DNA from: Polyangiaceae bacterium
GTDB taxonomy: Bacteria; Myxococcota_A; Polyangia; Polyangiales; Polyangiaceae
Assembly (NCBI GenBank): GCA_029266615.1
Contig: JAQSWN010000027.1
Span: forward strand, 1 to 44,363
DNA length: 44,363 nucleotides
Reading direction: 5' to 3'
Numbering within the stretch: position 1 is the first letter of the stretch; each line of letters opens with the position of its first letter. A program made the position numbers and the translations under genes. Of the stretch, positions 8,463 through 14,326 are shown piece after piece. The notes beneath the pieces were generated by a model that did not search any database, had not been told where the DNA came from, and saw only the letters and a program-made list of their open reading frames with translations.

Positions 8463-9902
8463 TTACTTGGCGCCGCCAGGAGCCGCGGGCGCGGCGGGTG
8501 CGACCGGCGCTTTCGGAGCGACCGCGGGTGGAGCGGCCGGCGGGGGCGCGACTGGCTTAGCCTCTTTCGGAGTGGCGGCAGGCGGAGCGGCACCCGGCGA
8601 TTTGGGCTCCTTGGGCGCATTCGCCGGCGCGGGAGTCGTCGCCGCTTTCGCGTCTTTCGGCGCGCCTGCAGCGGGCGGAGCGCCGGGCGTCGCCGGGGCC
8701 CCCGCCGCCTTAGCGTCCTTTCCAGCGGGCGCTGGCGTCATGGGCGTGGCTGCGGCTTTCGGATCCTTGGCCGCGCTGGCGGGAGGCGCGGCTGGCTTCA
8801 TGGCCTTGGGGGGCGGCAGCAGGCCGAGCTGCCCCGCGAACGCGAGACCGTTCGAGAAGAGCCACAGGTTCTTCACCTTGCCGCCCGCGAGCTTGCTGAC
8901 GGCGTAGTACTCGACGCTCACGGTCTTGCCCGTCTTCTTCAGCTTCATGCTCGGCATATCGCCGGTGTTGGTGCCGCTGAAGCGCCCCGCCGAGATCACG
9001 TAGTCACCCGCCGCCCATGCGGACGTCTGCTCCATTTTCACGTCCGGAAAGCCCTTGAAAAGGTCCTCTGCGGACTTCGTGACTTCTTTCTTACCGACGC
9101 GGTCCGCCGGCGAAGACAAGTCCGAGAAGACGGCGTCGTCGGTCACGCTGGCGGTGAGCGCGGGCACGTCGTGCTTGTTGAACGCCGAAAGGTAAGCGCC
9201 GAGCGCGGCCACGTTTGCCTTTTCCGCTTCGCTGCCGCCGCTCACCAGCGCGGGCTTGTCGGCAAAGCCTTGCTCGAGCGCCTTGCGGCCTGGTCCGGGG
9301 CTCAACCCGAGCTGGCTCATGAAGGTGTTGCCGTCGTAGATGAAGCGCTCCTTTTGAATGCTGCGCCCGTCCGGCGTCGTCTGCACGTGCTGCAGCGCGA
9401 GGTAGCCGATCTTCTTGTTCGTCGGGGCGACCTCCCCTTGCGGACCCGGAAGAGGTCCCTTGTGCGTGCCCTTGAGCAACACCACGGAGAGGATGTCGTC
9501 GCCGCTCACGATCGTGAGCTCGCTCTCACCGCTCAAGTCTGGGAACGCGGTCGCGAACACCTTGGCGTTCTTGTCGACGATGTTCTGGCGGCCAGCGAGC
9601 GGGGGCGTACCGAGGTCCACCTGCTCGCTCGTTGCGTTCTCCGCGTAGCAGCCGGAGAACTTCGTGAAGTCCTTGGCGTTGGCCAGACCCCAACACTCCT
9701 TGAACCACTTGCTCCGCTCTTCGGCGGTCGCGGGGGGCGGAAGAGCGGGCTTCGAAGCCTCCGCGGGGGTAACCACGGGCGGCGCGGCCGCAATCGGCTC
9801 AGCCGGGGGCGGAGCCGCCAGCGGCGCGGCGGCAGGCTCCTGCTGCTGGCACGCGGCGAGACCCACCAGGGCGAGACCGATCCATCCAATCGTGTGCTTC
9901 AT
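8463..9902 (-). CDS. Lipoprotein with two SnoaL/NTF2-like domains and an Ala-Pro-Lys tail
   Basis: 479 residues. Lipobox LAAC (Cys18). Residues about 55-215 and 230-365 are two alpha-beta domains of the SnoaL/polyketide-cyclase (NTF2) type: each begins with a helix followed by a cysteine- or aspartate-containing strand (FSGCYAENATSEQ; LTASVTDDAVFSD), continues through a GKKEV- or GRQNI-type segment plus FPDL/FPDV, and ends with QLGL-P. The duplication is clear from these shared landmarks. The last 110 residues are low complexity. Function unknown; a ligand-binding or scaffold role is a guess. It is divergent from the Rrf2 gene across a 171-nt intergenic region. Confidence 0.8.
   Translation of the reverse strand: MKHTIGWIGLALVGLAACQQQEPAAAPLAAPPPAEPIAAAPPVVTPAEASKPALPPPATAEERSKWFKECWGLANAKDFTKFSGCYAENATSEQVDLGTPPLAGRQNIVDKNAKVFATAFPDLSGESELTIVSGDDILSVVLLKGTHKGPLPGPQGEVAPTNKKIGYLALQHVQTTPDGRSIQKERFIYDGNTFMSQLGLSPGPGRKALEQGFADKPALVSGGSEAEKANVAALGAYLSAFNKHDVPALTASVTDDAVFSDLSSPADRVGKKEVTKSAEDLFKGFPDVKMEQTSAWAAGDYVISAGRFSGTNTGDMPSMKLKKTGKTVSVEYYAVSKLAGGKVKNLWLFSNGLAFAGQLGLLPPPKAMKPAAPPASAAKDPKAAATPMTPAPAGKDAKAAGAPATPGAPPAAGAPKDAKAATTPAPANAPKEPKSPGAAPPAATPKEAKPVAPPPAAPPAVAPKAPVAPAAPAAPGGAK
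8466..8795 (-). repeat. Ala/Pro/Lys low-complexity coding repeat
   Basis: Encodes the last 110 residues of the NTF2-like lipoprotein. Runs of Ala and Pro are punctuated by five copies of K-(D/E)-(A/P)-K at spacings of 15-21 residues, giving a regular positively charged, extended tail. Such tails may span or bind peptidoglycan; that is inference. Confidence 0.7.
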
Positions 9903-10037
9903 GACATTCCCCTTCGAGCAAAGGTCAGCGGGCGCAAAACGCGCGACGCGGCGCTTGGGGTTTTACACCCGACCCAAAACGCACCGGAAGCCAAAAAGGC
10001 CCAACTGAGCCTAAATGGTATGGTCCGGGCCGGTTCT

Positions 10038-10066
10038 TGACAAAACCGATGTGCCAATGACAAAAC
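10038..10066. promoter_or_regulatory. Two TGACAAAAC direct repeats before the Rrf2 gene
   Basis: TGACAAAAC occurs at 10038-10046 and 10058-10066, exactly 20 bp apart (about two helical turns), directly upstream of the GTG at 10074. The first copy is part of a consensus TTGACA (10037-10042), although no good -10 follows at 16-18 bp. CAAAACGC also occurs at 9935-9942 and 9975-9982 in the same intergenic region. These are candidate binding sites for the Rrf2 protein. Confidence 0.45.
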
Positions 10067-10073
10067 ACCCCTC

Positions 10074-10535
10074 GTGAAGCTCTCGAATAAGGGTCGTTAC
10101 GCGGTTCGCGCCCTTTTCGACATCGCTTTCTATAATGACGGTCGTCCCACCCAGGTGAAGGACATCGCCGAGCGCCAAAGTATCCCGCCGCGGTTTCTGG
10201 AGCAGATTTTTCAGGACCTGAAGCGCGGAGGCATCGTGGGCTCCAAGCGCGGTCCCCAAGGCGGCTACTCGCTCACGCGCAAGGCCGCCGAAATCAAGCT
10301 CGGGGACGTGGTACGCGCGCTCGAAGGGCCCATCCAGCTCGGCGATCGAGAAACCCAGGGCCGCCGTGCTCAAGCCGCTAGCGACGCCAAGCGCGTCACC
10401 GAGCTCGTGTTCCGCGACCTTTCCTCCAGCGTCGAAGCTTGTTTCGACGCGGTCAGCATCAGTGATATCTGCGCTCGCGCCGAGGAGTTCGGCATGAAGC
10501 GTCCTTCTTCCCAACGCTATGTCTATGTCATCTGA
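10074..10535 (+). CDS. Rrf2-family regulator (CymR-like, no Fe-S cysteine cluster)
   Basis: 153 residues from GTG 10074. The start MKLSNKGRYAVRALFDIA, the winged helix with IPPRFLEQIFQDLKRGGIV, and GPQGGYSLTRKAAEIKLGDV are diagnostic of Rrf2. The segment where IscR and NsrR carry three clustered cysteines (residues 88-105 here) has none; the only cysteines are C123 and C133. It therefore probably does not bind an Fe-S cluster and resembles CymR, which controls cysteine metabolism in Gram-positives in complex with CysK. The next gene is a cysK, overlapping its 3' end by 17 nt, and the rest of the operon makes cysteine. Control of this operon by sulfur status is the straightforward inference. 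Confidence 0.87.
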   Translation: MKLSNKGRYAVRALFDIAFYNDGRPTQVKDIAERQSIPPRFLEQIFQDLKRGGIVGSKRGPQGGYSLTRKAAEIKLGDVVRALEGPIQLGDRETQGRRAQAASDAKRVTELVFRDLSSSVEACFDAVSISDICARAEEFGMKRPSSQRYVYVI

Positions 10536-11520
10536 CACGCTGCCGCCCCTGCCCGATCACCCGCTCGTCTACGAGCGGATCATCGATCTCATCACCGACA
10601 CGCCGCTGGTGGAGATCCGCCGCATCGCCGCGGAGGAGCCACGCGGGCGCGTCTTCGGCAAGCTGGAAGCGATGAACCCGGGCGGCTCCGTGAAGGACCG
10701 CATCTGCCTGGCGATGATCGAACAGGCGGAGAAGGACGGCCGGCTGAAGGAGGGCGGCGTCGTCATCGAGCCGACCAGCGGCAACACCGGTATCGGGCTG
10801 GCCCTGGTCGCGGCGCAGCGCGGCTACAAGTGCATCCTCACCATGCCGGAGAGTATGAGCCTCGAGCGACGGCAGCTCTTGGAGTCTTACGGCGCGAAGC
10901 TGGTGCTCACGCCCGAAGCGGACCAAATGGACGGCGCCATCGCCAAAGCGAAAGAGCTCGCGGCCACGACGCCCGGCGCTTTCATGCCGCAGCAGTTCGA
11001 GAACGCGCAAAATCCGGCCGTGCACGCCCGCACCACCGTGGAAGAGATCGTGCACGCGCTCGGCGGTGAGTCGCTGGACGGCTTCGTGGCGGCGGTCGGC
11101 ACGGGCGGCACCATCAGCGGCGTCGGCCGCGTGCTGCGCGAGCGCTTCCCCGCCTGCCGCATCGTCGCGGTGGAGCCGGACTCGTGCGCGACGATTTCGC
11201 GCGGTGAGCGTGGTCCGAGCAAGATTCAAGGCATCGCCGCTGGCTTCGTGCCGAGGAACTACGACCCGAGCGTGCCGCACGAGGTGCGCACCATCTCGGA
11301 CGAGCGCGCGTACCGCACGAAGAAGGACCTGGCCCGCCGAGAAGGGCTGCTCACCGGCATCAGCGCCGGCGCCAACGTCGCCATCGCGCTGGATCTGGCA
11401 CGCGAGCTCGGCCCGGGGAAGAACGTCGTCACCATCTTGTGCGACACGGGCGAGCGCTACTTCAGCCTGGACGAGTACTTCCAAGCCGCCGCAGCGAGCG
11501 GCGACGGGCGAGATGTCTGA
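10519..11520 (+). CDS. cysK: Cysteine synthase, CysK-type
   Basis: 333 residues, fold-type II PLP enzyme expected to make cysteine from O-acetylserine and sulfide. NPGGSVKDR contains the PLP lysine K59; TSGNTG (86-91) binds substrate carboxylate; GTGGTISG binds the PLP phosphate; SKIQGIAAGFVP is the form of the substrate-recognition loop usual in OAS-using CysK. ATG 10519 and ATG 10525 both lie within the Rrf2 reading frame; either implies translational coupling. The first 20 residues are a short extension before the conserved ITDTPLVEIRR. It overlaps the E1 gene as ATGTCTGA. If the regulator behaves like CymR, this protein could be its partner. Confidence 0.92.
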   Translation: MSMSSDTLPPLPDHPLVYERIIDLITDTPLVEIRRIAAEEPRGRVFGKLEAMNPGGSVKDRICLAMIEQAEKDGRLKEGGVVIEPTSGNTGIGLALVAAQRGYKCILTMPESMSLERRQLLESYGAKLVLTPEADQMDGAIAKAKELAATTPGAFMPQQFENAQNPAVHARTTVEEIVHALGGESLDGFVAAVGTGGTISGVGRVLRERFPACRIVAVEPDSCATISRGERGPSKIQGIAAGFVPRNYDPSVPHEVRTISDERAYRTKKDLARREGLLTGISAGANVAIALDLARELGPGKNVVTILCDTGERYFSLDEYFQAAAASGDGRDV

Positions 11521-12241
11521 GCGACCGAAGCGCGTGCTGATCGTGGGCCTGGGCGGCTTGGGCTGCCCGGTGGCGGCGATCTTGGCGCGCGCTTCGAGCG
11601 CCGAGCTTTGGCTCTGCGACGACGACGAGGTCGACCTCACCAACCTGCACCGGCAAATCCTCTACCGGGACGCGGACGTAGGGACCCACAAGCTGGACGC
11701 TGCCCGCAAGACTCTAATTTTGGGGGGTGTAGATCCGTCCCGCCTCGTCTCCCACCGGGCTCGGCTCTTGCCGGACAACGCGCGGCAGCTCGTGAGCGAG
11801 GTGGACGTAGTGGTCGAGGGTGCCGACAACTTTGCGACCAAGTTTCTCGCCGCCGACGCAGCGCGCCTCGTTGGTCGTCCCATCGTGCACGGCGCTGCGG
11901 TGCGCTTCGTCGGCACCGCATGGGCGGTCGCCGCGCAGGGGGCGCCCTGCTATCGCTGCTTGTTCGAAGACGTGCCGCCCGGCGCCCAGCAAGGCTGTAC
12001 GGAAGCCGGCGTCATGGGTCCCGTCGTCGGTCTCTGCGGCGCGCTGATGGCAGATCTGACCCTGCGCGTCCTGCAGGGGGATGCCACCGCCTTCGGATCG
12101 CTCTACACCTACGACGGCCAAACCGACCGCCTCCGCCAAGTGCCCGCAACGCGCCGCAGCGACTGCCCCCTCTGCGGCAGCGCGCCATCCATCCGCGACC
12201 TTGCCGAATCCCGCTACACCAACCCCAGCTGCGCAGCCTAA
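11513..12241 (+). CDS. ThiF/MoeB-like E1 adenylyltransferase lacking the N-terminal RYxRQ segment
   Basis: 242 residues. It would adenylate the C-terminal Gly of the sulfur carrier encoded next so that it can be thiocarboxylated. Present: GLGGLG nucleotide loop (12-17), DLTNLHRQ with R47/Q48, K60, GADN (D105, N106), the CTEAGV cysteine C162, and a zinc site CYRC (146-149) plus CPLC (218-221). Missing: the roughly 27 residues that precede the first strand in ThiF/MoeB, with the RYxRQ motif whose arginine reaches ATP in the partner subunit. The frame upstream, inside cysK, does not encode it. The nearby 95-residue protein does. A 60-nt gap separates it from the carrier gene. Confidence 0.88.
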   Translation: MSERPKRVLIVGLGGLGCPVAAILARASSAELWLCDDDEVDLTNLHRQILYRDADVGTHKLDAARKTLILGGVDPSRLVSHRARLLPDNARQLVSEVDVVVEGADNFATKFLAADAARLVGRPIVHGAAVRFVGTAWAVAAQGAPCYRCLFEDVPPGAQQGCTEAGVMGPVVGLCGALMADLTLRVLQGDATAFGSLYTYDGQTDRLRQVPATRRSDCPLCGSAPSIRDLAESRYTNPSCAA

Positions 12242-12301
12242 CTCGCCAAAACTGCTGCCTGCCAATCAACCGCCAACTGCTAACTGACAACCGACAAAAC
12301 A
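12242..12301 (+). promoter_or_regulatory. AT-richer spacer with CAAAAC repeats before the sulfur-carrier gene
   Basis: This is the only real gap inside the cysteine operon. It is clearly less GC-rich than its surroundings. CAAAAC occurs at 12247-12252 and 12295-12300, and the latter lies in CGACAAAAC, one base off the TGACAAAAC pair before the Rrf2 gene. AACTGCT also occurs twice. It may be an internal operator or promoter for the carrier gene, or a short intergenic repeat; I cannot decide which. Confidence 0.35.
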
Positions 12302-12571
12302 ATGATCACCGTCCGAATCCCCACCCCCCTGCGTTCCCTCACCGGCGGCGAAGAGCAAGTCCAAGCCCCGGGCGAAACCGTCAAGGACGTCATCGAGACG
12401 CTCGAGCAAAAGCACCCCGGTCTGCGCGACCGCTTGCTCGACGAAAAGGGCGTCCGTCGCTTCGTGAACATCTACGTCGGTGACGAAGACATCCGCTTCT
12501 TGGACGGCCTTTCGACCAAGCTGAAGAGCGGCGACGAGATCAGCATCGTGCCCGCGATCGCCGGCGGCTGA
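12302..12571 (+). CDS. cysO: Ubiquitin-like sulfur-carrier protein (CysO/ThiS/MoaD type)
   Basis: 89 residues with the beta-grasp pattern of MoaD/ThiS: strand ITVRIPTPLRSLTGG, the helix TVKDVIETLEQKHPGL, NIYVGDEDI, and LKSGDEISIVPAIAGG ending exactly in GG. The terminal Gly is the group that becomes a thiocarboxylate. In Mycobacterium, CysO donates this sulfur to an activated serine on CysM and the resulting carrier-cysteine adduct is trimmed by Mec. Here the second cysteine synthase and a JAMM peptidase lie in the same operon, so CysO is a better name than MoaD or ThiS. Stop and next start share one base (TGATG). Confidence 0.88.
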   Translation: MITVRIPTPLRSLTGGEEQVQAPGETVKDVIETLEQKHPGLRDRLLDEKGVRRFVNIYVGDEDIRFLDGLSTKLKSGDEISIVPAIAGG

Positions 12572-12858
12572 TGGAAGCTCGCTACGCTCGCCAGCAAATG
12601 CTCGCCGCTGTCGGCGAGCTCGGGCAAGCGCGCCTCGCGTCCGCGACCTACGTCGTGGGCAGCGATGGCTCGCTCGCGTCCGAGGTGGAGCGCGAATACA
12701 TCGCGCGCGCCGGCGGAACCGAGATGGTGGCGGGCCGCGAGCCAAGCCCTGCGTTCGCCCACGCGGAAGCGTTCCGTCACGCGGACGCGCGTGACTTCGC
12801 GGCCGGCGCTTGGCGCGCGCTCTCGCAACTCAAGAACGTCCTGGAGCAAGCCCCGTGA
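12571..12858 (+). CDS. 95-residue protein with a detached E1 N-terminus (RYARQ)
   Basis: Residues 3-37 match the start of ThiF/MoeB: RYARQ (4-8), GELGQARL with GQ at the same distance from the Arg as in ThiF, then TYVVGSDGSLAS, which stands where the GxGGLG loop should be but has lost its glycines. Residues 38-50 (EVEREYIARAGGT) parallel the first Rossmann helix. The fold then stops; residues 57-95 (AFAHAEAFRHADARDF, AAGAWRALSQLKNVL) are helical and not recognised. It cannot bind ATP alone. Because the E1 two genes upstream lacks precisely this segment, it may supply the arginine arm in trans. Intact, coupled on both sides (TGATG, GTGA), so not an obvious pseudogene. Confidence 0.75.
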   Translation: MEARYARQQMLAAVGELGQARLASATYVVGSDGSLASEVEREYIARAGGTEMVAGREPSPAFAHAEAFRHADARDFAAGAWRALSQLKNVLEQAP

Positions 12859-13811
12859 CCGCCACTTTGCGACTCGCCCGTTCCCGCCGCCTTTCGTCGA
12901 TCATCGACGCGGTCGGCAACACTCCCCTCGTCCGTCTTCGCAAGGTCGCGAGCACCGCGCCGAGCGTGGAGGTGTACGTCAAGCTCGAGTACATGAACCC
13001 GGGCGGCTCGGTCAAAGATCGCCCCGCGCTGCGCATGATGCAGGACGCAATCGCGGACGGGCGGCTCACGAGCGACAAGATCTTGATCGACTCGACGAGC
13101 GGCAACACTGGCGTCGCCTACTCACTGGTCGGGGCTGCGCTCGGCTACCGCGTGCAGCTGGTGATGCCGAAGAACGTCACCAAAGCGCGCAAAGACATCA
13201 CCCAAGCGTTCGGAACCGAGCTCATCTTCAGCGACCCGATGGAGGGCTCTGACGGCGCTATCCGCTTGGTGCGCAAGATCGTCGCCGAGAATCCGGACAA
13301 GTACTTCTACCCGGATCAGTACAGCAATCCCTCCAACCCGCTCGCCCACTACCATGGCACCGGCGTAGAGATCTTGAGCGCGCTCGGCGACCGGATCACG
13401 CACTTCGTCACCTCGCTCGGCACGAGCGGAACGATGATGGGCACGACCCGGCGCCTGCACGAGCACACGCGTCCCGTGTACTGCGTCGCGGCGGAGCCGG
13501 CGGAAGCGCTGCACGGCCTGGAAGGCTTGAAGCACATGGCCTCCAGCATCGTGCCGAAGATCTACGACCCTAGCTTGCCGGACGAGATCATGCCCATCGC
13601 CACGGAAGACGGCTGGGACATGTCCGACCGCGTCGCCGCCGAGGAAGGTTTGCCCATCGGTCACTCCACGGGGGCGAACATCTTCGCCGCCGTCAAAATC
13701 GCGGAGCGGCTGCACAAGGAGCGCGGCGGAGGCTGCGTCGTCACCATCGCGTGCGACCGCAGCGATCGCTATTTTTCGCCCATCAAGTGGGAAAAGCGCT
13801 ACGTCTGGTAA
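12855..13811 (+). CDS. cysM: Cysteine synthase, CysM-like, probably carrier-dependent
   Basis: 318 residues from GTG 12855, overlapping the previous stop as GTGA. NPGGSVKDR holds the PLP lysine K54; TSGNTG at 81-86; SLGTSGTMMG is the phosphate loop. The substrate loop reads LHGLEGLKHMASSIVP, different from the SKIQGIAAGFVP of the cysK in the same operon, so the two enzymes probably use different activated serines or sulfur donors. Genes for the carrier and for a Mec-like peptidase flank it, matching mycobacterial CysM, which takes sulfur from thiocarboxylated CysO. Whether it uses O-phosphoserine as the mycobacterial enzyme does is not shown by sequence. The JAMM gene begins 5 nt after its stop. 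Confidence 0.88.
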   Translation: MTATLRLARSRRLSSIIDAVGNTPLVRLRKVASTAPSVEVYVKLEYMNPGGSVKDRPALRMMQDAIADGRLTSDKILIDSTSGNTGVAYSLVGAALGYRVQLVMPKNVTKARKDITQAFGTELIFSDPMEGSDGAIRLVRKIVAENPDKYFYPDQYSNPSNPLAHYHGTGVEILSALGDRITHFVTSLGTSGTMMGTTRRLHEHTRPVYCVAAEPAEALHGLEGLKHMASSIVPKIYDPSLPDEIMPIATEDGWDMSDRVAAEEGLPIGHSTGANIFAAVKIAERLHKERGGGCVVTIACDRSDRYFSPIKWEKRYVW

Positions 13812-13816
13812 GCCCG

Positions 13817-14326
13817 ATGCAAACTCCTTGGACCGAAGGCGACGTCGCGATTCCGGAGAGCGTGCTGCTCGTGGTGGAGGAAGCGGGCCGTAACGCGTAC
13901 GCCCGCAACGAAGAAGCGTGCGGCTATCTCGAAGGGCCAGCCGCCGATCCGCTCGCGGTGGACCGCGCGGTGGAGCTGGAAAACCTCGCCAACAAGTACC
14001 ACGAGGCGGATCCAGAAGGTCACCCGCGCACCGGGCACGACTACTTCAAAATCAACGCCCTCAAGTTCGAGCGAGCCATCCGCACCGGCTTGGAGAGCGG
14101 GCGCCCCGTCAAGGTGTTCTTCCACTCACACCTGGACTGCGGCGCGTACTTCAGCGCGGAGGACGCCGCGAGCATGACCATGGGCGGCACGGGGGACCCT
14201 TCGTTTCAGCTGTCGTACCTCGTCACCGCGGTGGACGAGGGTAAAGTCACGGCCCACAAGCTGTTCATCTGGAGCGCTGCTTCGAAGAGCTTCGTGGAGG
14301 CGCCGTTTCGCCGCGTGCCCGGCTGA
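13817..14326 (+). CDS. mec: JAMM/MPN+ metallopeptidase, Mec-like
   Basis: 169 residues. The JAMM zinc site is complete: E33 in NEEACGYLEG, then HSHLDCGAYFSAED giving H103, H105, S113 and D116 (HxH-x7-S-x2-D). In Mycobacterium, Mec hydrolyses the CysO-cysteine adduct to release cysteine and regenerate the carrier; gene order here supports the same job. The start ATG 13817 lies just past the CysM stop; an upstream in-frame ATG (13751) sits deep inside the cysM coding region. The CTGA at its end appears to start the next gene. Cytoplasmic, no signal peptide. Confidence 0.9.
   Translation: MQTPWTEGDVAIPESVLLVVEEAGRNAYARNEEACGYLEGPAADPLAVDRAVELENLANKYHEADPEGHPRTGHDYFKINALKFERAIRTGLESGRPVKVFFHSHLDCGAYFSAEDAASMTMGGTGDPSFQLSYLVTAVDEGKVTAHKLFIWSAASKSFVEAPFRRVPG

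Noticed and set aside
12242..12301. CRISPR-like or tandem repeat array in the spacer before the carrier gene
   Set aside because: Only short CAAAAC and AACTGCT copies with irregular spacing in 60 nt; no repeat-spacer structure.
12571..12858. The 95-residue gene as a pseudogene of an E1
   Set aside because: Although E1-derived, it is an intact frame coupled to both neighbours by TGATG and GTGA, and its RYxRQ motif is preserved.
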